Shown here in pieces: positions 6,655 to 13,541 of a stretch of 17,335 bases of DNA. The translations under genes and the position numbers were made by a program. The stretch is from Winogradskyella sp. Lineage in GTDB: Bacteria; Bacteroidota; Bacteroidia; Flavobacteriales; Flavobacteriaceae. The stretch's first letter is position 1, and each line of letters begins with the position of its first letter. The stretch spans positions 1-17,335 of the forward strand of contig JASBSE010000010.1 of assembly GCA_030149115.1 (NCBI GenBank), written 5' to 3'. The notes below the pieces were generated by a model. The model was not told where the DNA came from. It saw only the letters and a list, made by a program, of their open reading frames with translations, and searched no databases.

Positions 6655-8940
6655 ATGGAAAACCTCTATATCTATATGCTAGCTGCATTAGCGTTTTTAG
6701 CTGTTGCAGACTTAGTAGTTGGTGTAAGTAATGATGCTGTAAACTTCTTAAATTCTGCCATAGGCTCTAAAGCCGTTTCTTTTAAAACCATAATGATTGT
6801 TGCAAGTATAGGTGTTGCTGTTGGTGCAATGACATCTAGTGGAATGATGGAGGTAGCAAGGAAAGGAATATTTAATCCTGGAGAATTTATGTTCAACGAG
6901 ATTATGGTCATTTTTATGGCTGTTATGTTAACAGATATTCTTCTTTTAGATTTCTTCAATACAATGGGTTTACCTACCTCAACTACGGTTTCAATTGTAT
7001 TTGAATTATTAGGCGCATCGGTAGCAGTAGCCCTTATTAAAATATATTCTGACAGTTCTAAATCTATCATAGATTTAAGTAATTACATTAATAACGAGAA
7101 GGCCATTGAAATTATACTTGGCATTCTGCTCTCTGTAGTTGTCGCCTTTACGATTGGCGCTATTATTCAATATGTATCCCGTTTACTATTGTCTTTTAAA
7201 TTTGAAGAAAAACCAGATTGGTATAGTGCTATTTTTAGTGGCTTTGCTATAACATCGATAATGTATTTTATTATCGTTAAAGGCTTAAAAAATGCAGCTT
7301 TCATACCACCTTCTGCTCAAGCATTTTTAAGTACTAACCCGTTTACCTTTATTGGTATAAGCTTTTTGGTTTTCACAGTACTTTCTATTCTGGCAATTAA
7401 ATTATTTAATGCTAGGATTTACACTTTAATTATAATTATAGGAACATTTGCATTGGCTGTTGCTTTTGCAGGAAATGATTTGGTCAACTTTATTGGTGTA
7501 CCAATTGCAGGATACGATTCGTTTCAAAAATGGCATGAAGCCTTCTTAACCTCTGGTATTTTACCATCACAATTTAGAATGGATGGTCTTGCTGGTAAAG
7601 TCCCTACAAACTCATATTTACTTCTTATTGCTGGTCTTATTATGGTACTTACTCTATGGTTTTCTAGCAAAGCCAAAGCTGTAGTAAAAACTTCTGTAGA
7701 TTTATCAAGACAAGATGAAGTTAAAGAACGTTTTGAGCCTAACTACCTATCTAGAAACATTGTAAGACTCACCATTGGTTTTAACGAAAGTATAAACAGA
7801 ATTCTACCTAATTCATATAAAAGTTGGTCAGAAAAAAGATTCATAAAACCTAAAGTTGTTGTAAAAGAACAAGACAAACCTGCTTTTGATTTGGTAAGAG
7901 CCGCAGTTAATTTAATGGTAGCTTCAGTTCTTATCTCAATTGCAACTTCTATGAAATTACCACTTTCTACAACCTACGTTACCTTTATGGTAGCTATGGG
8001 GACTTCTTTAGCAGATAGGGCTTGGGGAAGCGAAAGTGCCGTATATAGAGTTGCTGGTGTACTTAATGTAATTGGCGGTTGGTTCTTTACAGCATTTAGT
8101 GCTTTTGTTGCTGCTGCAGTAATGGCATTTATACTATATCATGGTGGTGGTTACGCTTTATCAGGATTATTAGTATTAGCAGTTGTTTTGTTAGTGAGAA
8201 GTTACATAGCACACCGAAAAAGCTCTAAAATAATGCGTGAAGAAGACCAGCTAGAAAAGGCTGAAAGCAGCTCTACTCAAGGGGTTATTCATGAAAGTGC
8301 TTCAAATATTGCCAACGTTATTAAGCGTGGAAACAGAATTTACACTTCTGCCATCAACGGTTTAGCTGTGCAAGATTTAAAACTTCTAAAAAAGAATAGA
8401 AGACAAATAGATAAACTTTCAACAGAAATTGATGACCTTAAGGATAACATTTTCTATTTTATAAGAAATCTAGATGAACCTAGTGTAGCTGCGAGTAATT
8501 TCTACATTAACATACTTGGTCATTTACAAGACATGACACAATCTTTAGACTATATTTCTAAAGCAAGTCATAAACACATCAACAATAATCATAAAAAGTT
8601 AAAGTTCAGTCAGGTTAAGGAGCTAAAAGATTTAGACTCTAAACTCGAAACCTTGTTTACTACAACTCAAACCGCATTTGAATCTAGATCATTTGAACAG
8701 ATTGGTGCTGTATTGGAGACCAAAACCGAAATGTTTAACTTGGTTAAGGACAAAATACAAAAGCAGGTAGAACGCACAAGAAGTGAAGAATCTAGTCCAA
8801 AAAACACGACACTTTATTTTAGTTTACTATTAGAAACAAAGGACTTATTAACTGCCATGATGAATCTATTAGAAGAGTATTATCAATCTCATGACAGCTC
8901 AGTAGAACCTGCTAAGTTAATCTCTGACCAAGAAGAGTAA
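6655..8940 (+). CDS. pit: Inorganic phosphate transporter, PiT/PHO4 family, with C-terminal PhoU-like region
   Basis: This inner-membrane carrier imports phosphate by cation symport. The 761 residues are longer than a simple PiT protein. Both inverted PHO4 repeats are present. The first has GVSNDAVNF at 23-31 and GLPTSTT at 105-111; the second has AGNDLVNF around 272-279 and KLPLSTTY around 434-441. These correspond to the paired GANDVANA-like and P-S/T-S-T-T signatures of the family. Many hydrophobic segments extend to about residue 515. From about 525 to the end the protein is polar and helical (NRRQIDKLSTEIDDLKDNIFYF, TQSLDYISKASHKHINNNHK), resembling PhoU-like helical bundles and probably cytoplasmic. 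The region upstream holds Pho-like repeats, and a terminator follows at 8961. The coupling ion (H+ or Na+) cannot be read from the sequence. Confidence 0.93.
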   Translation: MENLYIYMLAALAFLAVADLVVGVSNDAVNFLNSAIGSKAVSFKTIMIVASIGVAVGAMTSSGMMEVARKGIFNPGEFMFNEIMVIFMAVMLTDILLLDFFNTMGLPTSTTVSIVFELLGASVAVALIKIYSDSSKSIIDLSNYINNEKAIEIILGILLSVVVAFTIGAIIQYVSRLLLSFKFEEKPDWYSAIFSGFAITSIMYFIIVKGLKNAAFIPPSAQAFLSTNPFTFIGISFLVFTVLSILAIKLFNARIYTLIIIIGTFALAVAFAGNDLVNFIGVPIAGYDSFQKWHEAFLTSGILPSQFRMDGLAGKVPTNSYLLLIAGLIMVLTLWFSSKAKAVVKTSVDLSRQDEVKERFEPNYLSRNIVRLTIGFNESINRILPNSYKSWSEKRFIKPKVVVKEQDKPAFDLVRAAVNLMVASVLISIATSMKLPLSTTYVTFMVAMGTSLADRAWGSESAVYRVAGVLNVIGGWFFTAFSAFVAAAVMAFILYHGGGYALSGLLVLAVVLLVRSYIAHRKSSKIMREEDQLEKAESSSTQGVIHESASNIANVIKRGNRIYTSAINGLAVQDLKLLKKNRRQIDKLSTEIDDLKDNIFYFIRNLDEPSVAASNFYINILGHLQDMTQSLDYISKASHKHINNNHKKLKFSQVKELKDLDSKLETLFTTTQTAFESRSFEQIGAVLETKTEMFNLVKDKIQKQVERTRSEESSPKNTTLYFSLLLETKDLLTAMMNLLEEYYQSHDSSVEPAKLISDQEE

Positions 8941-8960
8941 AATAAAAAACTATATACTGT

Positions 8961-8990
8961 AAAAAAGCCTTAGTAAACTAAGGCTTTTTT
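8961..8990 (+). terminator. Intrinsic terminator of the phosphate transporter gene
   Basis: GCCTTAGT at 8967-8974 pairs with ACTAAGGC at 8977-8984, with an A-run before and a T-run after. It sits 20 nt past the stop codon at 8940 and separates this gene from the OmpA-family gene. Confidence 0.9.
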
Positions 8991-9008
8991 ATGACTTAAT
9001 TAAAAATA

Positions 9009-9039
9009 TTTGCACTTGAACATCTAAAAAATGTATTTG
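9009..9039 (+). promoter_or_regulatory. Promoter of the OmpA-family lipoprotein gene
   Basis: TTTG at 9009-9012 is followed after 19 nt by TGTATTTG at 9032-9039, one base off TAnnTTTG. The expected start is near 9046, giving a leader of about 40 nt. A second weaker -7 candidate, TCTATTTG, is at 9048-9055. No Pho-like repeats are seen here. Confidence 0.5.
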
Positions 9040-9084
9040 GTCGTATATCTATTTGTATTAGATAAACTAATTTAAATCAAAAAC

Positions 9085-9936
9085 ATGAAAAAAATTTCAA
9101 TGCTTTTAGTGGCAACAATTCTTTTAAGCTCTTGTGTTTCTAAGAAGAAATACATGGCCTTAGAACAAGAAAATGGAGAGATTAAAAGTCAACTAACCAA
9201 AACCAGAGTAGAAAAAGAAGATTTAGAAAACAAATTTGCACAAATTCAAGAACGTGTAGATCGATACAACGAAAAAATCAGCTCGTTAAATGAAGATGTA
9301 GAAGGCCTAAAAATGGAAAACGACATAAAACTAGATGTCAATAAAGATGGTACAGTTATGTCTAATGAAAGTAAACGTAAAATGCTAGCTACGTTAGAAA
9401 ACGTCGATCCTGCCAAACTAGCTGAAGCTAAGACGTTGAAGGATTCAATGAATTTAGCAATTCAATACAATCTTGAGAAAACTATGAACAGCTCTGACCT
9501 TAATGAAGATGAAGATATTGCTGTTAATATTAATGAGACGGTGGTAATGATATCCATCTCAGATAAAATGTTGTTTAATTCTGGAAGCTATAGAATAAGT
9601 AGTAAGGCAAACGATATTTTGCAAAAGTTGGCAGATGTTATTAACTCAGAAGAAAGTATTGATGTAATGGTGGAAGGACATACGGACTCTAGAGGTATCA
9701 ATACAGAAAAAATACAAGACAATTGGGATTTAAGTGTTTTAAGAGCTACTTCCGTTGTTAGAAAGCTACAACACACTTATAAAGTAGATCCTGCGAAACT
9801 TATAGCGTCTGGCCGTAGTAGTTACCAACCTTTGGTAGACAATAATACCAGAGAAAATCGTTCTAAAAATCGTAGAACACGTATTATACTAATGCCTAAT
9901 ATTGACAAGTTTTTTGCTTTGATGGAGGCAAATTAA
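9085..9936 (+). CDS. OmpA-family peptidoglycan-binding lipoprotein
   Basis: The 283-residue product has a lipoprotein signal peptide with lipobox LSSC (Cys17). The following residues VSKKKY are basic, unlike the acidic surface signal of the lipoprotein at 1741, so it probably faces the periplasm. A coiled-coil-like segment covers about residues 23-75 (ENGEIKSQLTKTRVEKEDLE). The C-terminal OmpA-like domain lies at about 150-275. It has FNSGSYRISSKANDILQKLA, then the peptidoglycan-binding signature VEGHTDSRG with its Asp, and a late NRRTRIIL with the conserved Arg. Its role would be to tether the outer membrane to peptidoglycan. It has its own promoter and terminator. It follows the phosphate transporter only by position, and a functional link is not indicated. 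Confidence 0.9.
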   Translation: MKKISMLLVATILLSSCVSKKKYMALEQENGEIKSQLTKTRVEKEDLENKFAQIQERVDRYNEKISSLNEDVEGLKMENDIKLDVNKDGTVMSNESKRKMLATLENVDPAKLAEAKTLKDSMNLAIQYNLEKTMNSSDLNEDEDIAVNINETVVMISISDKMLFNSGSYRISSKANDILQKLADVINSEESIDVMVEGHTDSRGINTEKIQDNWDLSVLRATSVVRKLQHTYKVDPAKLIASGRSSYQPLVDNNTRENRSKNRRTRIILMPNIDKFFALMEAN

Positions 9937-9965
9937 TTAATCCATTATTTTTTATAGAGGTGAAA

Positions 9966-10006
9966 AAAAAGCACTCTCCCGTATAATTCGGCATTGAGTG
10001 CTTTTT
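9966..10006. terminator. Intrinsic terminator between the convergent OmpA-family and CPBP genes
   Basis: AAAAAGCACTC at 9966-9976 pairs with GAGTGCTTTTT at 9996-10006. The 19-nt loop has an inner CCG/CGG pairing (9979-9981 with 9989-9991). Flanking A and T runs let it work for both the plus-strand gene ending at 9936 and the minus-strand gene ending at 10032. Confidence 0.8.
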
Positions 10007-10031
10007 GCTTTTATACTACCCACTTTTAAAA

Positions 10032-10781
10032 TTAAAAAAAAGAGTAGTTAAAGTTGTAATAATCAATCATTAAAACAACAAAGTTGTGAATAAAATGAAT
10101 AATGATTCCATACCAAAGTGTATTGTATTTGCTTCTTATGTACCCTAAAATCAATCCAAATGGAAAAATCCAAATAAATGATATAAATGAGAAATGGATA
10201 AGTGCAAAAATAAAAGCTGTAGCAACAATGGTAATTCGCTCACTAACAACCTTCTGTAAGCTGTTAAACAAAAAGCCTCTAAACCCTAATTCCTCGAATA
10301 TTGGTGGCAAAATAGCTGTAAACAGAATTGCCCACAGCAAAGGGTAATCTAAATATAAATACTCACTATAATAATTTTCATTAACCCCAAATAGTGATTC
10401 GTTTAAATAACCTATGGATAACGAAACTACTACTGCTGAAAACAGTGGAAATACAATTGAAAACCCTAAAACCTTTTTATTTAACTTAGGAATTTTATAA
10501 AGCTTTAAAATCTCTTTATAATCAAATAAAGAAAAACCAACAACCATTAGAGCAAAGACACTTTCTATTGCAATATCAACAGAAAGATTAAGTGGATACT
10601 CATTGTACAACAAATAAGATACCACAGCAAACAACAAAAAGGTGGCATAAAAAACTATAATCAAGTTTAATGATGAAGTTCTCTTATCTACAGTACTTTT
10701 ATGAAGTTGTTTACCACATCTGGTACAAAACTTTACTTCTCTGTATATCTCTACATTACAACTGCTACAAATAATACTCAT
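10032..10781 (-). CDS. CPBP-family intramembrane metalloprotease with N-terminal zinc ribbon
   Basis: This is a membrane protein of 249 residues related to CAAX prenyl endopeptidase Rce1 (the CPBP/Abi family). Residues 5-22 hold a zinc ribbon of two CxxC pairs (Cys5, Cys8, Cys19, Cys22). About six to seven hydrophobic segments follow. The catalytic motifs are present: EELGFR with Glu163, Glu164 and Arg168 (EExxxR), His196 in LIHFSF, and HFIHN with His229 and Asn233 (HxxxN). It therefore looks catalytically complete. Bacterial substrates of most CPBP proteins are unknown; some serve bacteriocin maturation or immunity, but no bacteriocin gene is visible here. It starts 16 nt after the zinc-ribbon membrane protein gene upstream, so the two probably form an operon. 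The zinc-ribbon fusion may bind a partner protein or sense metal. Confidence 0.88.
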   Translation of the reverse strand: MSIICSSCNVEIYREVKFCTRCGKQLHKSTVDKRTSSLNLIIVFYATFLLFAVVSYLLYNEYPLNLSVDIAIESVFALMVVGFSLFDYKEILKLYKIPKLNKKVLGFSIVFPLFSAVVVSLSIGYLNESLFGVNENYYSEYLYLDYPLLWAILFTAILPPIFEELGFRGFLFNSLQKVVSERITIVATAFIFALIHFSFISFIWIFPFGLILGYIRSKYNTLWYGIIIHFIHNFVVLMIDYYNFNYSFF

Positions 10782-10797
10782 ATTCCTTTAATCCTAT

Positions 10798-11301
10798 TTA
10801 CTTTTTTATTGAAGAAGCAGAATACACACCCACTCCGAGGTAAACTGTAATTATTATTTTGAATATAATACCTCTTAAAACTGTTGAAGGATCAAAAATA
10901 GCTGAGATAATCACTGTTGTTAAATAAAGGAATAACCCAAGTAATAACGCCGCCAAAGGTTTTTTAGAAGTCCAAGCACCCAATAGTAAATAAATGACTC
11001 CAAGAATCGCATTTGTAATTAATATTCCTACATCCTCATCTTCAAAAAAACCAAAAAAACCAAAAACAAGAACAATACCAGCCATAACATACAGTATATT
11101 TCTTGCTGATTTAATTTTCTTATCAGCACCCATATTCTGATTTTTTTGCATTGCTCTTCTAGCGTGGTACAGAGCTACTTCGCGTTCAGTACCTTTTTCT
11201 GGATATCCACACTCAGGGCAATATAAATCTTCAATATACATGGAAGTTTTACAAATTGTACATGCTAAATCTTGAGTTTGAATCATTGGTGCTTCTTCCA
11301 T
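10798..11301 (-). CDS. Zinc-ribbon membrane protein of unknown function
   Basis: The product has a zinc ribbon with two CxxC pairs (CTICKTSMYIEDLYCPEC) near its N-terminus. A charged stretch follows (EREVALYHARRAMQKNQNMGADKK), then about four hydrophobic segments (ILYVMAGIVLVFGFFGFF, ILITNAILGVIYLLLGAW and two more). I place the start at the ATG at 11301 (MEEAPMIQTQ), giving about 167 residues. The frame is open up to an ATG at 11358, which would add a 19-residue hydrophobic leader, and the ATG at 11286 is also possible. The gene directly precedes the zinc-ribbon CPBP protease with a 16-nt gap. The two share a ribbon-plus-membrane layout, so a shared complex or pathway is plausible. I do not recognise a named family. 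Confidence 0.75.
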   Translation of the reverse strand: MEEAPMIQTQDLACTICKTSMYIEDLYCPECGYPEKGTEREVALYHARRAMQKNQNMGADKKIKSARNILYVMAGIVLVFGFFGFFEDEDVGILITNAILGVIYLLLGAWTSKKPLAALLLGLFLYLTTVIISAIFDPSTVLRGIIFKIIITVYLGVGVYSASSIKK

Positions 11302-11476
11302 ATTTGGAACTAGGTTTTTGAATGAAGCTACCAATATAGAAAAAAAGCAAATACCCATTTCAGTATCAATGAAATACTCGTTATTGGTAGAAAAAAATCG
11401 ATTAGGCTTTTTGATATTGAATATTAGCTAACAAAACATAGCTACGAAGAACTATTAAAATAATAAACAAATAAAG

Positions 11477-12046
11477 CTATTTGAAATTTTTATCTGCAAT
11501 TTTCTCTAATTCAGCGTACCAATCTTCTCCGAATTTCCTAATCAAAGCTTCCTTTACAAATTTATAGATAGGGACTTGTAATTCTTTACCTAAAGTACAG
11601 GCATCATCACAAATCTCCCATTTTTCGTAATTAACAGCAGAAAATTCAGAATAGTCCTTTACTCTAATTGGATAAAGATGGCAAGACACCGGTTTTTTCC
11701 AGCTTATTTCACCTTGGTTGTAAGCCTCCTCTATTCCACATAAAGCAGTGTTTTTGTCATCAAAAATAACATAAGCACACTCTGCTCCATTAATAAGTGG
11801 AGTTTCCAATTCTCCATAAGACGTTTTTACCCAAGCACCTTGAGCATCCAGAACCTCAACACCTTCCTTGCGCAAAAAAGGCCTTACTTTTGGATAGATA
11901 TCATCTAAAATTTGAATTTCTTCCTCATCCAAAGGTGCTCCTGCATCACCATCTACACAACATGCACCTTTACATGCTGATAGATTACACACAAAATCCT
12001 TTTCTATAATATCTTCTGAAACTATGGTTTTTCCTAACTGAAACAT
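11477..12046 (-). CDS. DUF3109 family cysteine-rich protein
   Basis: This is a 189-residue soluble protein with the DUF3109 N-terminus: FVCNLSACKGACCVDGDAGAPL, with Cys20, Cys25, Cys29 and Cys30. Further cysteines occur in ECAYVIF, TALCGIEE, VSCHLYPIR and EICDDACTLGK, nine in all. The pattern fits a metal-binding (zinc or iron-sulfur) fold related to the YkgJ type, but the biochemical role of the family is not established. The start at 12046 agrees with the conserved beginning MFQLGKTIVSEDI. A perfect TAttTTTG lies only five bases upstream on the minus strand, so the mRNA may have almost no leader. The gene is divergent from the MarC-family operon. The 118-nt region downstream (11359-11476) holds no clear terminator. 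Confidence 0.88.
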   Translation of the reverse strand: MFQLGKTIVSEDIIEKDFVCNLSACKGACCVDGDAGAPLDEEEIQILDDIYPKVRPFLRKEGVEVLDAQGAWVKTSYGELETPLINGAECAYVIFDDKNTALCGIEEAYNQGEISWKKPVSCHLYPIRVKDYSEFSAVNYEKWEICDDACTLGKELQVPIYKFVKEALIRKFGEDWYAELEKIADKNFK

Positions 12047-12050
12047 ACCG

Positions 12051-12058
12051 CAAAAATA
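12051..12058 (-). promoter_or_regulatory. Candidate -7 box of the DUF3109 gene
   Basis: On the minus strand this reads TATTTTTG, a perfect TAnnTTTG. It ends five bases before the ATG at 12046, so transcription would begin at or next to the start codon. No TTG is found at the expected -33 distance, which weakens the call. Confidence 0.3.
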
Positions 12059-12082
12059 AATAAACTTTACCGTTATTTAATA

Positions 12083-12112
12083 TTGTTAATCCATAATAAA
12101 ACAAGACCTTTG
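12083..12112 (+). promoter_or_regulatory. Promoter of the MarC-family operon
   Basis: TTG at 12083-12085 is followed after 19 nt by GACCTTTG at 12105-12112, one base off TAnnTTTG. The expected transcription start is near 12119, about 18 nt before the ATG at 12137. The promoter excludes the longer reading frame from 12083 as the true start. Confidence 0.5.
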
Positions 12113-12136
12113 CGGCGAATTTTAAAAACGGAAATT

Positions 12137-12718
12137 ATGCAGTTAGAAATTAAACAAATATTTACTGCTTTTATGGTTTTATTTGCTGTAATTGATATTG
12201 TAGGGAATATTCCAATCATTATCGATTTACGTAAAAAAGTTGGTCATATACAGAGTGAAAAAGCTTCATTAATTGCTGGTGTAATTATGATTGTTTTTCT
12301 TTTTGTGGGTAAAAGTTTATTAAACCTCATTGGTATTGATGTTAATTCATTTGCTGTAGCTGGTGCATTTGTTATATTCTTCATTGCATTAGAAATGATA
12401 TTGGGTATAACACTGTACAAAGATGATGAAAGTAGTGCCGTAACTGCCTCAGTTTTTCCGTTAGCATTTCCTCTTATTGCTGGACCAGGAAGCTTAACGA
12501 CATTATTATCACTTCGTGCAGAATTTGAAATTGAAAACATCATCGTTGCTGTAATCTGCAATGTTATTGTGATATATGTTGTCCTTAAAACCTCTGCTAA
12601 AATCGAAAAACTTATCGGTAAAAATGGTATTAATATTATTAGAAAAGTTTTTGGTGTAATTTTGTTAGCAATAGCTGTAAAATTATTTGCTCATAATATT
12701 AAAATGCTATTGGCTTAA
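12137..12718 (+). CDS. MarC-family inner-membrane protein
   Basis: This 193-residue protein has about six hydrophobic segments. It carries MarC-family features: FMVLFAVIDIVGNIPIII near the N-terminus, the central AGAFVIFFIALEMILGI and the conserved FPLAFPLIAGPGSLTTLLSL. MarC proteins were once linked to multiple antibiotic resistance, but that role was not upheld and the transported substrate remains unknown. I start at the ATG at 12137 (MQLEIKQIFTAF). The frame extends upstream to 12083, but those residues (MLIHNKTRPLRR) do not look like the family and overlap the promoter. The gene leads an operon with a tiny membrane protein and a one-domain FAD protein. Confidence 0.9.
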   Translation: MQLEIKQIFTAFMVLFAVIDIVGNIPIIIDLRKKVGHIQSEKASLIAGVIMIVFLFVGKSLLNLIGIDVNSFAVAGAFVIFFIALEMILGITLYKDDESSAVTASVFPLAFPLIAGPGSLTTLLSLRAEFEIENIIVAVICNVIVIYVVLKTSAKIEKLIGKNGINIIRKVFGVILLAIAVKLFAHNIKMLLA

Positions 12719-12729
12719 ACATTTTGAAC

Positions 12730-12933
12730 ATGAAGATTTTTACTTGGATATTAACCGTTATTGCTACAGGCTTTATAGTTTACAACGCGACAAAATTAAA
12801 CTTTGACGCACTACTAACAGGCGAAAGTAAAATAGCAATTATCACAATAGTTGCGGCACTTTGTGCTATTATTTTATTACAAATTCTTAGAATCTCTAAG
12901 AAAATTGAAACCTTAAGCAAAAAAAGAAAATGA
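12730..12933 (+). CDS. Small two-segment membrane protein, unknown function
   Basis: The product has about 67 residues with two hydrophobic segments (IFTWILTVIATGFIVYNA and IAIITIVAALCAIILLQIL) and a basic tail (RISKKIETLSKKRK). A helical hairpin with a cytoplasmic C-terminus is likely. The ATG at 12730 is preferred over an in-frame TTG at 12724. It starts 11 nt after the MarC-family stop, and its last codons overlap the next gene by 4 nt (ATGA), a sign of translational coupling. No known family is recognised. Confidence 0.7.
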   Translation: MKIFTWILTVIATGFIVYNATKLNFDALLTGESKIAIITIVAALCAIILLQILRISKKIETLSKKRK

Positions 12934-13541
12934 GTTTTGATGTACTGATCATCGGTGCTGGTGCAGCGGGCTTATCTTGTGCTCTAGTTCTAGGGTCTGC
13001 AAAAGATAAACCTTTTGCAAGAGACAAAAAGATTGGCATTATAGCGCATCAAAAAACTTCACATCTTCAAACAGCTCTGTTTAATAATGTCCTTGGTCTT
13101 AAACCTGGTACTTTGGGAGAGGATATTTTAAAGGAAGGCATACAACAGCTTAAGGACTTATATCCACACGTTACTCAAATAGATAAGGAGAAGGTAACAC
13201 GCATAGAGCAACACACAGATGGTTATAAGGTTACTACTAATAAAAATGAATACTTATCTAAAATAGTAGTTATTGCTGTTGGCTACACTAATCTTTTTAC
13301 AATAAAAGGGTTAGAAAATTATATTGAACCTCATCCTAGAGCTGCCAAAGAAAAAGACAGAATCTGGTTAAAAAACACAGATCATTTAATAGAAGATAAT
13401 TTATACGTTGCTGGTACTTTAGCTGGCTGGCGAAGTCAATTTGCTATGGCCTCTGGTAGTGGTGCACATGTAGCCACAGATATTCTTACACTTTGGAATG
13501 GCGGCAAACACACCAAAGTACACGATAAAGTTATTGTTTAA
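12930..13541 (+). CDS. Short single-domain FAD-dependent oxidoreductase (thioredoxin-reductase-like fold)
   Basis: This 203-residue protein opens with the Rossmann motif FDVLIIGAGAAGLS (GxGxxG at residues 9-14). It ends with DNLYVAGTLAGWRSQFAMASGSGAHVATDI, the C-terminal FAD-contacting motif of the thioredoxin-reductase class, although the usual GD is replaced by GT. The length fits the FAD domain alone: the inserted NAD(P)H domain and the redox CxxC of thioredoxin reductase are both absent. It must therefore receive electrons from elsewhere or act as a flavin-binding protein. It overlaps the small membrane protein gene by 4 nt and is last in the MarC operon. Its stop overlaps the end of the convergent S41 peptidase gene by 11 nt. 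The reaction is unknown. Confidence 0.8.
   Translation: MSFDVLIIGAGAAGLSCALVLGSAKDKPFARDKKIGIIAHQKTSHLQTALFNNVLGLKPGTLGEDILKEGIQQLKDLYPHVTQIDKEKVTRIEQHTDGYKVTTNKNEYLSKIVVIAVGYTNLFTIKGLENYIEPHPRAAKEKDRIWLKNTDHLIEDNLYVAGTLAGWRSQFAMASGSGAHVATDILTLWNGGKHTKVHDKVIV

Noticed and set aside
6672..7070. Minus-strand open frame of 132 codons inside the phosphate transporter gene
   Set aside because: It is a mirror frame of the conserved transporter coding sequence, with no signal or domain of its own. The same applies to the opposite-strand frames at 1725-1943, 1947-2132, 9588-9776, 10102-10347, 11797-12009, 12244-12561 and 15002-15313.
10032..10781. A bacteriocin maturation or immunity cluster around the CPBP protease
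   Set aside because: No small precursor peptide with a double-glycine leader and no dedicated exporter is seen nearby.
11425..11444. Two TAGCTA copies, 8 bp apart, downstream of the DUF3109 gene
   Set aside because: TAGCTA is itself a palindrome, the stem would be only 6 bp, and no T-run follows.
12083..12136. Extended N-terminus of the MarC-family protein beginning at 12083
   Set aside because: The added residues are charged and unlike the family, and the segment contains a TTG-N19-GACCTTTG promoter whose start site is downstream of that codon.
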